64,000 bases of DNA from Beutenbergia cavernae DSM 12333. Its GTDB lineage: Bacteria > Actinomycetota > Actinomycetes > Actinomycetales > Beutenbergiaceae. The stretch covers positions 4,279,025-4,343,024 of the forward strand of contig NC_012669.1 in NCBI RefSeq assembly GCF_000023105.1, given 5' to 3'. The position numbers and the translations under genes are program-made. Of this stretch, positions 23,208-31,781 are shown in pieces. Each line of letters opens with the position of its first letter. The stretch's first letter is position 1. The notes below the pieces were generated by a model. It saw only the letters and a program-made list of their open reading frames with translations, ran no database searches and was not told the origin of the DNA.

Positions 23208-23217
23208 GCGCGCGGCC

Positions 23218-26200
23218 TCAGCCCTGGGTCCCGTCGAGCAGGTCCGCGAGCTCCGCCCGGTAGACGCCACCTTCCTGGGTGCCGGCGAACAGCCACCGGC
23301 CGTCCCGGCTCGCCGCCAGCGAGAGCACCGACGTCACCGTCAGGCCGCCCGACGCGCTGGACCACGTCGCACCGCCGTCCGTGCTGAGCAGGACCCCGCG
23401 GCCGCTGACCACGAGCCCGTCCTGCGTCGAGGCCGCCGAGCCGGCCACGAGCACCGTCCGCCCGTGCACGACCGCGGACGTGAGCGCACGGATCGCGCCC
23501 GAACCCGACGGCGTCGTCGCGGCGGTGAACGTCGCACCGCCGTCGTCGCTGCGCCACAGCCCGAACCCGCCCACGACGACCGTCGCGCTCCCCGGCCGCG
23601 TCGAGTCGGGGTCGGCGGCGAGGTGCACGGACGCGACAGGCTCCTCGAGCAGCCGCTCCACCGCGTGCTCGGAACCCGACACCCGGTACAGCCCGGCCGT
23701 CGACGCCACCCACAGCACGTCCGGGGCGAACGGGTCGAACGTCATGTCGTGCACGGTGCCGGGCACCGGGACGACGTCGTAGGTCGCCCAGGCGTCCGAC
23801 GTCACCAGCACGCCGCGGTCGTCGCCCGCGGCATACGCGAGCGCGAGCGTGCCGGACGCGCTCGGCGACGCGGCCAGGTCGCCCATCGACACCATCGGCA
23901 TGCGCACCTCGGTGAACGTCTCGCCGCGATCCACGGAGTGCTCCACGTGGCCGATCCGGTTCCCGTCGATGCGCAGGCGCCAGACCTCGTCCCGTCCGAC
24001 CGGCTCCACGTCCCGGATCGTGACGCCCAGGCGTCCCTCGGCGCCCGTCGCGCCCCACTCGGGGTCCGGGTCGACGAGCGTGGCGTCGTCCAGCTCCAAC
24101 GTCGCGAGCCCGTGGGTGTCCCCGACCCACAGCACGTCCGCGCCGTCCGGGCCCCGGGCCACCTCGAGGTCCTCCACCGTGAGCGCCGGCACGCCGAGCC
24201 GATCGTCGTACGTGCTGCCGCCGTCCGAGCTCGAGTAGACGCCGGCGTTCCGGAGCGAGAGCAGGAGGGAGCCCGGGACGTCCGGCCACGCGTCGATGTC
24301 CGCGGCGAGCGGCCCCCGGACCGGGAACGGCGTCTCGGTCCAGGTCGCGCCGCCGTCGGCGCTCGACGCCGTCCCGCCGAGCCCGGTGAGGTGCAGCACG
24401 CCGTCGACGAGCCGCATCGCCGAGGCGTAGCCGAGGTCCGTCCGCCCGACCACCTCCCAGGTCACCCCGCCGTCCCCGGACCGCCACACGTCCCCCGAAC
24501 GCGTGACGGCCCAGGCGGTGGCGCCGTCGGCCGTCAGACCGACGAACGTGTCGCCGTCCGGGGCGAGCGCGCGCTCGACGTCGCCGGGGGTCCCGCCCGG
24601 TTCCCCCGCCCCCGGCACGCGGAGCACCGCCGTCCGCATCTGGACGAGGAGGTCGGTGCCGGCCACGGTGGCGCCGTAGATCGTCTCCCCCCACGCCACC
24701 CTCGTGTGGTGCCACGTCTCCCCGCCGTCGACGCTGCGGAGGACGCCGTCGGCCACGACCGCCACGAGCGTGTCCCCGGACGTCACGAACTCCTCGATGT
24801 GCACGTCCGGGAAGGGCAGGATCCGCCACGACCGCCCCAGGTCCTCGGTCCGCAGCACCATGCCCTGGTACGTGGGGTCGAGCAGACCCTTGCCGAACAT
24901 GCCGTTGACGGCGTACCAGAACGCCTCGCCGTCGTCGGGGTCCGCGACGGCGAACCCGTCACCGCCGGCGATCGGCACGTCCCGCACGCGCGTCCACGTC
25001 TCGCCATGGTCGGTGGTGACGAACGGCGTGGCGACGGCGTCGAGCGTCATCATCGCCGTGCCGGGCGCGGCCGACGACGTCGCCAGCCGGGCCGCTGAGG
25101 CGTTCCGGCCGAGCGGAGCCCACGGCCCGGACCCGGCAGCCTCGATCGACGCGACGGTCCCGCCGCCGTGCTGCGTGGCGCCGTCCGAGTCGCCGCTGAC
25201 CGCCAGGCTGTGCTCGCCCAGCTCGTCGAGCGCCACCGTCGCCGCGTACCAGCCCGGTCGGCCGGCGATCGGCTCGGTGGCGACGGTCGACCTCGTGCCC
25301 GACGGGGCCGTGACGTCCACGTCGGGTGCGGCGTCCAGCGCGACGGACGACTGGACGACGACGCGCGTCGAGCCCGCCGCGGGGTCCGGGGACCCGCGGA
25401 CCGTGAGCGGTCGGACGAGCTGGGCGAACGGCACGCGCACGACGTCGCCGGTCGAGAGCTCCGCGACGAGGCGCCCGGAGACCTCCGCCGCGACGGGCGC
25501 GTCCTCGACGGCGACGTCGAGCGAGACATCGACGCTCCCGCCGGCGGGGATCTCGACCGACGACGGCGTCACCCCGGCCTCCCCGCGACTGTCCTCCGAC
25601 GGGGCCACGGAGAGCTGCGCCGTCACCGCCTCCGCGCCGGCGTTCGTGAGCGTGACGGTGCCGGCGGCGTCCGTCGGGCCGTCCGTGTCCGCCAGACCGA
25701 AGTCCAGGACGGACGGCTCGGCTGCGACCGAAGCCCGGACGGCGGCGGCGACGTCGAGCGCACCGGAACCGCCCGCGAGCGGCGAGGAGCCGTCGTGCGG
25801 CACGGCGCTCGACACGAGCGCCGCACGCACCTCCGCCTGCCCGGCGTCGGGTCGGGCCTGCCGCACCAGCGCCGCCGCCCCCGCGGCGTGCGGCGCCGCC
25901 TGGGACGTCCCCGAGAACCGCCAGGCGTCTCCCTCGATGCCGAACTCCGCGGGCACGAGCGAGCGGATCTCGACGCCGGGCGCCGTCAGGTCGGGACCCA
26001 CGCTCTTGCCGGTGCCAGGCCCGCGGGCGCTGAACTCGGCGATCTCTCCGGTGACGTCGACCGGGCTGAGCCGCGCCTTGACCTCGTCGTCCCGGATCGC
26101 GTCCAGGAGCGCCTGGACCTCGGCGTTGGTGGTGCCGAGCACCACGAGGCCCTCGACCCGGATCGCGTCGGCCGGCACGTCGGCCAGCAGGGCCGGCGGC

Positions 26201-27615
26201 CCGTCGATCACGTCGGCACGCTGCGGCGGCGCCCCGGCGTCGGTCCCGGTGAGCCCGGGCTCGTACGCCAGGGCCGCGAGCGCGCCGTGCTCCTGGGCGA
26301 GCCGCGCCAGCGCGATGTCCCGGGACGTGAGGTCGGGGATGGCGCGCGGCGTGCCGCCGCGGTAGACGACGACGGCGCCCGTCACGTCACCGACGCGCTC
26401 GTAGTCCGCCTCGGTGCCGTCGCCGACGTCGACGAACGGCGCCTCGATCGGCACGTCCGGGGCGTTGCCCGACACCGGGACCCGCCAGGTGTCCAGCGTC
26501 CGCCCGATCGGCGCCAGGAGCTCGAGCCGGGCCTCGACGAGGCCCGTCGCGTGGGCGCCGACGGCGAGCACCCCCTCGGCGGACGCGGGTGACGTCACGG
26601 TGCCCTCGGACGGCCCGGCGTTCCCGGCGGCCGCGACCACGACGACGCCGGAGGCCGCCGCAGCGCTCGCCGCGCGCCCGAGCGGGTCCGTCCCGTCCCC
26701 GGGCCCGGCGAGGCTGAGGTTGACGACGTCGGCCGGGTGGTCGCCGAGCGGGTCGACGGCGGCCTCGATCCCCGCGACGACGTCGGCCAGCGAGCCGGAG
26801 CCTCGGGCGTCCAGGACGCGGTACGCCGTGAGGGTCGCGTCGGGTGCCACTCCCGTCACCGACTCCGCCCCGGAGCCGGCGACGACCCCCGCCACGTGCG
26901 TGCCGTGACCGTTGAGGTCCTGCGGGTCGGTGTCGCCGTCCACGAGGTCGTAGCCGTCGACCACGCGGAAGCCCTCACCGAACCCGCCGCCGAGGTCGGG
27001 CAGCGTGTAGTCGACGCCGGAGTCGATGACGGCGACCGTGACGCCCGTGCCGCGCAGCGTCGTCCCGTCGGGCCCCGTCTGCTCCCACACCTCCGGCGCC
27101 CCGATCGCCGGGACGCTCGCGTCGGTGGCGGCGTGCACCGTCTCGTCCGGGGTGACGCGGGCGACGCCGGGCAGGTCGCCCAGCGTGTCGACGGCGTCCG
27201 CCGGCACGTCGGCCACGACGGCGTCGAGCACGCCGGTGAGGCGGTGGACGACGTCCATCGTCACGCCGGCGTCGGCGGCTGCGGCGACGACGCCGTCCTG
27301 GGCGGCCAGGAGCGCGTCCCGTGCGGCCGCGTAGTCGGCGGCGAACGCGGCGTCCGTGGCGTGGCGCCCGGCGGCCGTCCGCTGCTCGCCCAGCTGCGCC
27401 AGGGCCGGCTCGGCGGCGAGCTCGACGATGACCCGCACGCGGGACGCGTCGACGCCGTCGGCTCCGCCAGCGCCGTCGGTCGAAGGAACCGCGAGCGCCG
27501 GGGCCGAGAACCCGGCGAGCGCGAGCGCCGCGACGGTGGCCAGCGCTGCCCGGCGCCGTGCCCGAACGGCGGGGGTCGGGAGGGGCGCGCTGAGGAGCGA
27601 GGAACGTCGAGGCAT
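23218..27615 (-). CDS. Secreted subtilisin-like (S8) protease with C-terminal BNR/VPS10-like propeller
   Basis: This is a very large (1465-residue) exported protein. ATG 27615 follows an AAAGG site and starts a signal peptide (to about residue 42). An I9-type propeptide follows (about 58-165). The S8 catalytic domain has D198 (VAVIDSG), H237 (NGHGTHVAG), oxyanion N332 (GNAGPSEG) and S571 (FSGTSQAAPHA). The gap between N332 and S571 holds a PA-type insert. After Ig-like segments (to about 840), the last 600 residues carry repeated SxDGGxTW-type motifs (TTDHGETWTRV, SVDGGETWHHT, SGDGGVTWEVV, SADGGATWTET, STDGGATWSSA), forming BNR/sortilin-like propellers. A protease with a C-terminal binding module is a fair reading; the target is unknown. 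Confidence 0.9.
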   Translation of the reverse strand: MPRRSSLLSAPLPTPAVRARRRAALATVAALALAGFSAPALAVPSTDGAGGADGVDASRVRVIVELAAEPALAQLGEQRTAAGRHATDAAFAADYAAARDALLAAQDGVVAAAADAGVTMDVVHRLTGVLDAVVADVPADAVDTLGDLPGVARVTPDETVHAATDASVPAIGAPEVWEQTGPDGTTLRGTGVTVAVIDSGVDYTLPDLGGGFGEGFRVVDGYDLVDGDTDPQDLNGHGTHVAGVVAGSGAESVTGVAPDATLTAYRVLDARGSGSLADVVAGIEAAVDPLGDHPADVVNLSLAGPGDGTDPLGRAASAAAASGVVVVAAAGNAGPSEGTVTSPASAEGVLAVGAHATGLVEARLELLAPIGRTLDTWRVPVSGNAPDVPIEAPFVDVGDGTEADYERVGDVTGAVVVYRGGTPRAIPDLTSRDIALARLAQEHGALAALAYEPGLTGTDAGAPPQRADVIDGPPALLADVPADAIRVEGLVVLGTTNAEVQALLDAIRDDEVKARLSPVDVTGEIAEFSARGPGTGKSVGPDLTAPGVEIRSLVPAEFGIEGDAWRFSGTSQAAPHAAGAAALVRQARPDAGQAEVRAALVSSAVPHDGSSPLAGGSGALDVAAAVRASVAAEPSVLDFGLADTDGPTDAAGTVTLTNAGAEAVTAQLSVAPSEDSRGEAGVTPSSVEIPAGGSVDVSLDVAVEDAPVAAEVSGRLVAELSTGDVVRVPFAQLVRPLTVRGSPDPAAGSTRVVVQSSVALDAAPDVDVTAPSGTRSTVATEPIAGRPGWYAATVALDELGEHSLAVSGDSDGATQHGGGTVASIEAAGSGPWAPLGRNASAARLATSSAAPGTAMMTLDAVATPFVTTDHGETWTRVRDVPIAGGDGFAVADPDDGEAFWYAVNGMFGKGLLDPTYQGMVLRTEDLGRSWRILPFPDVHIEEFVTSGDTLVAVVADGVLRSVDGGETWHHTRVAWGETIYGATVAGTDLLVQMRTAVLRVPGAGEPGGTPGDVERALAPDGDTFVGLTADGATAWAVTRSGDVWRSGDGGVTWEVVGRTDLGYASAMRLVDGVLHLTGLGGTASSADGGATWTETPFPVRGPLAADIDAWPDVPGSLLLSLRNAGVYSSSDGGSTYDDRLGVPALTVEDLEVARGPDGADVLWVGDTHGLATLELDDATLVDPDPEWGATGAEGRLGVTIRDVEPVGRDEVWRLRIDGNRIGHVEHSVDRGETFTEVRMPMVSMGDLAASPSASGTLALAYAAGDDRGVLVTSDAWATYDVVPVPGTVHDMTFDPFAPDVLWVASTAGLYRVSGSEHAVERLLEEPVASVHLAADPDSTRPGSATVVVGGFGLWRSDDGGATFTAATTPSGSGAIRALTSAVVHGRTVLVAGSAASTQDGLVVSGRGVLLSTDGGATWSSASGGLTVTSVLSLAASRDGRWLFAGTQEGGVYRAELADLLDGTQG

Positions 27616-27954
27616 GGCCGAGACCTTTCGCGGGGGCCGTCGCGGGGTCCACACGATCCGCATGGACCCCGCGTGCGGGGGACCGCCCACCCCGCCGCTC
27701 CATGCCTAGTGGCCGCACGCGGTCACGGGCAACGACCGGCGAGGCCGGATGCGGCCAATGGCCCCGAGCGGCCACACCAGTCACCGTGTGATCTGTGGGT
27801 TCGACCGAGTGGGTCTTCCCTTGGACTTCCGCTTCGGGGACCAACCACACGGTCGAGGGTCCTGGCCGGAACGTCCCTTCGGCGACCGCGTCATCCGGGT
27901 CCCGTGAGGGCCGCTCCGGACCCGGATCACACGGTCACGGGGCCGCGCCCCGGG
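27616..27954. other. 339-bp intergenic region between subtilase and TrmB/LuxR-type gene
   Basis: No gene is seen. The region contains ACCGTGTGATC (27783-27793) inverted against GATCACACGGT (27925-27935), so about 150 bp are bounded by an 11-bp inverted repeat. Its right part is the stem-loop element at 27883-27936. The promoter of the subtilase should lie in the left part. The layout resembles a small mobile or REP-like element, but that is inference. Confidence 0.5.
27883..27936. repeat. Intergenic stem-loop element, copy A
   Basis: This 54-bp element is 42/54 identical, without gaps, to 33868-33921. The stem TCCGGGTCC / GGACCCGGA (9 bp) encloses a loop that differs between copies, and both copies end GATCACACGGTC. 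It lies 18 bp downstream of the stop of a minus-strand gene. Confidence 0.8.
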
Positions 27955-28935
27955 CTAGATCCAGCCCCGCCGCGTCGCGGCGACGGCGGCCTGGAAGCGG
28001 TTGGCGGCGCCGAGTCGGGCGAACAGCGCCTGCGTCCGACGGCGCAGCGTGCGCGGCGAGATCCCGAGCCGGCGGGCGGCCAGAGCGTCGGTGGCGCCCG
28101 CCGCCATCATGGCCAGGATGGCCCGCTCGTCACTGGTCGGCCCGGTCTCGGGGCGCGGCGCCGGCACCGTTCCGGCTCCCGCGGGCAGGTCGACGGCGCC
28201 CGCCCAGTAGCGCTCGAACAGGGCGCACAGGGCCTCGACGAGTGCCGGCGCCGTCGTGATGACGGCCTCGAACGCGTCGACGTCGAGCGACGTGAGCACC
28301 ATCGCCGTGCGCCGGTCGCTGACCGCCAGCTTCGTCGGGAGCTCCGCGGTGATCCGCGCCTCCTCGCCGTTCGCGACCTGGCGACGCGCGTCCTCCCAGG
28401 CGCCCGGGTGCGTGAAGCTCTCGGCGACGTACAGCGCCCGCCACCGCACCCCGCGGCGCAGCACCTCCGGCTCCACCGGGTTCGCCGTCGCCAGCGCGTA
28501 CGGCGGCCTGTCGAACGAGAGGATCTCGGCGTCCGCCTCCTGCTGGAGCCGCGTGAACCACGCGGCGACGGCGTCCGACCCGCGCACCACGATCGTCGAC
28601 TCGCCGCCCGTCTCGGACACCGTCATCCCGGCGTCGAACGTCCGCGCGAGCGGCTGGGTGGCCTGTCGCAGCCGGAGCAGCTCCTCCTCCTTGGCGTCCG
28701 CGAGAGCACGCAGGGAACGCCGCGGGTCCACGGCGGTGTACGCGTCCTCGCGGGCCAGGCCGTGCACGAGCCCGAGGCTGCGCAGCCGTTCGAGGCCGTC
28801 GCGGACGACGTCGACCGGCTCGCCGTGCGCCCGCGCCAGGTCGTCCGGGCTGGCGGTGTTCCGCGTGAGGATCGCCCGGTAGATCAGCCCGGTCCGTTCG
28901 TCGAGACCCAGGAGAGCGAGATCGGCGTCGGCCAT
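27955..28935 (-). CDS. TrmB-like / LuxR-type helix-turn-helix regulator
   Basis: This is a 326-residue regulator starting at ATG 28935. The N-terminal winged helix is TrmB-like (LALLGLDERTGLIYRAILTRNTASPDDLARAHGEPVDVVRDGLERLRSLGLV). The middle part resembles the PLD-like domain seen in TrmB proteins. The C-terminal helix-turn-helix (DERAILAMMAAGATDALAARRLGISPRTLRRRTQALFARLGAANRFQAAVAA) is LuxR/GerE-like. Many actinobacteria carry such two-ended regulators with unknown signals. It is followed at its 3' end by stem-loop element A. Confidence 0.85.
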   Translation of the reverse strand: MADADLALLGLDERTGLIYRAILTRNTASPDDLARAHGEPVDVVRDGLERLRSLGLVHGLAREDAYTAVDPRRSLRALADAKEEELLRLRQATQPLARTFDAGMTVSETGGESTIVVRGSDAVAAWFTRLQQEADAEILSFDRPPYALATANPVEPEVLRRGVRWRALYVAESFTHPGAWEDARRQVANGEEARITAELPTKLAVSDRRTAMVLTSLDVDAFEAVITTAPALVEALCALFERYWAGAVDLPAGAGTVPAPRPETGPTSDERAILAMMAAGATDALAARRLGISPRTLRRRTQALFARLGAANRFQAAVAATRRGWI

Positions 28936-28986
28936 CGACTCATGATGCAGCAGGGCGCGCCGTCGCGGCGGGCACACGCTGGCCCG

Positions 28987-29910
28987 TCACGCGAGCAGCG
29001 CCTCGAGCTGCGGAAGCCGCCCGAACATGTCCGGAAGGCCGCGCAGACCGTCGCGCACCGACTCCTGCGACAGCGCGAGGTCGGGGCCGGTGCTCACCTC
29101 CACACCCGCGAGGCAGCGGTGGATGTTCCACCTGGTGTGCCCGAGCCAGCCGGCGATCATGTACACGAACCAGCTCGGACCGGGTGGTGGCAGCGCTCCC
29201 CCGCCTGCGACGTAGCCGTCGAGCACCGCGCGGAAGACGTCGGGCTGGATGGAGTCGAACCCCGTCCCCTGCGCGAGCCTCAGCGCCGTCGAGCCGAGCT
29301 CACCGGACAGGTCGAGCATCCCCGACAGCTCCCAGTCGAGCAGCACCGGCCGGCCGTCGCAGGCCAGCAGGTTGAACGGCTGGACGTCCTTGTGGGTCAG
29401 CACGATCGGCCCCGGCCGTTCGCACGTGTCGACGAGCTGCGCGATCGCGAGGAACGTCTCGACCTGCGACGCGAGCTCGCCGGCCCACGGCTGCCCCGTG
29501 GCCGCCGCCCGCTCGGCGAGCTCGGGCCAGTCCCGCGGCGTCGGCTCCTCCGGCGGCTCGTCCGCCCAATCGACGTCGAGCGCGTGGAGGCGTGCGAGGA
29601 GCTCGCCGATCTCGAACGCGTACGGCACGGACACCGGCTCCTCGGGCACCTTCTCCCCCTCGACCCAGCGGTGGACGAGCGTGCTGTCGTCGGCCGCGAT
29701 CGGCTCGGGCATCGGGATGCCGGCGGCGAAGGCCGCCTGCTCGAGCCGGAACACGTCCCGGGCGCGGTAGGGCCAGCGGCGGTCGACGACGTTGAGCTCC
29801 TTCACGGCGAACGAGCCCTGGTCCGTGTCGAGCCGGTACATGCGGTTGGCGGCGCCGCCGTGGATGCGCGTCCTCGGCCCGATCGGCGCACCGAGATGCG
29901 AGAGATCCAT
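28987..29910 (-). CDS. Aminoglycoside phosphotransferase-like (APH/choline kinase fold) protein
   Basis: This is a 307-residue kinase-fold protein. Visible landmarks are the ATP-binding region ANRMYRLDTDQGSFAVKEL (Lys of VKEL), the catalytic loop LTHKDVQPFNLLA (a HxDxxxxN motif) and VLLDWELSG (the metal-binding Asp, DWE for DFE). The helical cap with WFVYMIAGWLGHTRWNIHR follows. Such proteins phosphorylate small molecules; whether this is an antibiotic, a sugar or a choline-type compound cannot be told. It diverges from the ABC exporter operon. Confidence 0.82.
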   Translation of the reverse strand: MDLSHLGAPIGPRTRIHGGAANRMYRLDTDQGSFAVKELNVVDRRWPYRARDVFRLEQAAFAAGIPMPEPIAADDSTLVHRWVEGEKVPEEPVSVPYAFEIGELLARLHALDVDWADEPPEEPTPRDWPELAERAAATGQPWAGELASQVETFLAIAQLVDTCERPGPIVLTHKDVQPFNLLACDGRPVLLDWELSGMLDLSGELGSTALRLAQGTGFDSIQPDVFRAVLDGYVAGGGALPPPGPSWFVYMIAGWLGHTRWNIHRCLAGVEVSTGPDLALSQESVRDGLRGLPDMFGRLPQLEALLA

Positions 29911-30107
29911 CCGGGGACGCTAGGACACCCGGGTCGCCGTCGCACCGGAAATACCCACCACCGCGGCCGGGCGTGCGACGCGAGGGCGCACCGGCGTCGT
30001 CCCCGTTCCCCCGAAAGTCGCAACGCAGGTTCCGTCCCGCGCCAGAAGCGCCCGACAGCCGCTCCCGGGGAGCGTGGAGGCACACCACCCCAGGGAGGGA
30101 TCCGCCG

Positions 30108-30821
30108 ATGAGCGCCATCGCCATCTCGGGCCTGCGCAAGAGCTACGGCCCCGTCCACGCCGTCGACGACGTCACGTTCGCCGTCGAGCCCGGCCGCGTC
30201 GTCGGGCTGCTCGGGCCGAACGGCGCGGGCAAGAGCACGACGCTCGGCGTCCTGCTCGGCCTCGTCGCCGCCCACGCCGGCTCGGCCACGATCCAGGGCC
30301 GGGCCTACGCCGACCTGCCGCGGCCCTCGCACGTCGTCGGCGCGCTCCTCGACGCCGGCGGGCAGCACCCGGGCCGCACCGGCCGCGACCACCTGCGCGT
30401 GCTCGCCACGGCGGCGCGCCTGCCGCTCGAGCGGGTCGAGGAGGTGCTGGACCTCGTCGGCATGACCCCGGCCGCGCACCGCCGCGTGCGCACGTACTCG
30501 CTCGGCATGAGGCAGCGGCTCGGCCTGGCCGCCGCCCTCCTCGGCCGGCCCGAGGTCCTCGTGCTCGACGAGCCCGCCAACGGACTCGACCCCGCCGGCA
30601 TGCGGTGGCTGCGCACGCTGCTGCGGTCGTTCGCCGACGACGGCGGTGCCGTCCTCCTGGCCAGCCACGTCCTCGCGGAGGTGGCGCAGGTGGCGGACGA
30701 CGTCGTCGTCATCGGCCACGGGCGGGTCCTCACCGCCGGCCCGCTCACCGACCTCGTGACCGACAGCTCACTCGAGGACGTCTACCTCGACCTCACCGCC
30801 GCCACCGAAGGAGTCCGCTGA
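30108..30821 (+). CDS. ABC transporter ATP-binding protein
   Basis: This is a 237-residue ATPase starting at ATG 30108 with an AGGGAGG site. Walker A GPNGAGKSTT, signature YSLGMRQRLGLAAALLG, Walker B VLVLDEPANGLDP and switch ASHVLAE are all present. The VGALLDAGGQHPGRTGRDHLR region resembles BcrA-type exporters of antimicrobial peptides. It begins an operon with a permease, a histidine kinase and a response regulator, which fits a peptide-sensing detoxification module. Confidence 0.92.
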   Translation: MSAIAISGLRKSYGPVHAVDDVTFAVEPGRVVGLLGPNGAGKSTTLGVLLGLVAAHAGSATIQGRAYADLPRPSHVVGALLDAGGQHPGRTGRDHLRVLATAARLPLERVEEVLDLVGMTPAAHRRVRTYSLGMRQRLGLAAALLGRPEVLVLDEPANGLDPAGMRWLRTLLRSFADDGGAVLLASHVLAEVAQVADDVVVIGHGRVLTAGPLTDLVTDSSLEDVYLDLTAATEGVR

Positions 30822-31705
30822 TGTACCGCGCCGAGCTGCTCAAGCTCCGCACCACCCGTGCCCCGTGGGTCGTCGCCCTCGTGGCGGTCGCGGGCATGGT
30901 GCTGACCCAGACGCTCACCATCGCCCTGCCCCGCACGCTCCGGCTCCTGGACGAGCTCGACGCCACGCAGACCGGCGGCGGCACCGGCCTCGCAGGCGGC
31001 GCCATGCCGGACCTCGCCGCCCTCACCGACCTGGGCGCCGCGCCGGCCCAGCGCGGGCTGCTCGACCTGCTCGGCAACGGCCCCGGCGGCTCGGGCTCGA
31101 CCGGTGTCACGGCCCTGTGCATGCTCCTGCTGGGCACGCTCGCCGCGACCACCGACTTCCGCACCGGCGGCATCGTCCCCACCGCGCTCGTCATCCCGTC
31201 CCGCGTGCGGATCCTCGCGGGCAAGGCGGGGGCGACGGCGACCGTCGCCGTTGTGACCGGCGTCGCCCTCGCCGTCGTCACCGCGCTGGGACTGGTGGTC
31301 GCCGTCGCGACGACACCGGGCGCACGGCTCGCGCTGGGTGCCGGCGAGGCGCTCGGGGTGTGGGGCCGCGGACTCGTCGTCATGGTGCTGCTCGCCTGGC
31401 TCGGGCTCGCTGTCGGCACGTTGGTGCGCGGTCAGGTCGCCGCCGTCGTGGTGGTCGTGGCGCTGGCGCTCGTCGAGCCGATGGTCCAGGCCGCGACGCT
31501 CGTCCTGACCGGAGGCGCAGCCACGATCACGTCGTGGATGCCGCTCACGCTCGCGTCGCTCGCCTCGGTGGGGCGCGGCACGGCCGAGCTGTTCGGCGGC
31601 TCCTCGCCGATGGGCGCGGCGACGGCGCTCGCGGGGCTGCTCGTGTGGGCTGCCGTGCTGCTGGGTGCCGCCGGCTTCGTCTTCCGACGCCGCGACCTCG
31701 CCTGA
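30821..31705 (+). CDS. ABC transporter permease (ABC-2-like)
   Basis: This is a 294-residue membrane protein with about six helices, starting at ATG 30821 within a TGATG overlap with the ATPase stop. It begins MYRAELLKLRTTRAPWVVALV and contains TTDFRTGGIVPTALVIPSRVRILAGKAGA, common to ABC-2 permeases paired with BcrA-like ATPases. Together they probably export or release a membrane-active compound. Confidence 0.88.
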   Translation: MYRAELLKLRTTRAPWVVALVAVAGMVLTQTLTIALPRTLRLLDELDATQTGGGTGLAGGAMPDLAALTDLGAAPAQRGLLDLLGNGPGGSGSTGVTALCMLLLGTLAATTDFRTGGIVPTALVIPSRVRILAGKAGATATVAVVTGVALAVVTALGLVVAVATTPGARLALGAGEALGVWGRGLVVMVLLAWLGLAVGTLVRGQVAAVVVVVALALVEPMVQAATLVLTGGAATITSWMPLTLASLASVGRGTAELFGGSSPMGAATALAGLLVWAAVLLGAAGFVFRRRDLA

Positions 31706-31781
31706 GGTCGGGCCGGCGCCGTCGGCCTCGTACCGTTGACCCGGTCGCCGACCCGGCGGCCGCACCGTGAAGGAGGATGCC

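Noticed and set aside
26737-30111. Very long plus-strand frame (about 1124 codons) across the subtilase 5' end, the TrmB/LuxR-type gene and the phosphotransferase gene
   Set aside because: It crosses several minus-strand genes with clear domains, and its product is Arg/Gly/Asp-rich without recognisable fold; a shadow of high GC content.
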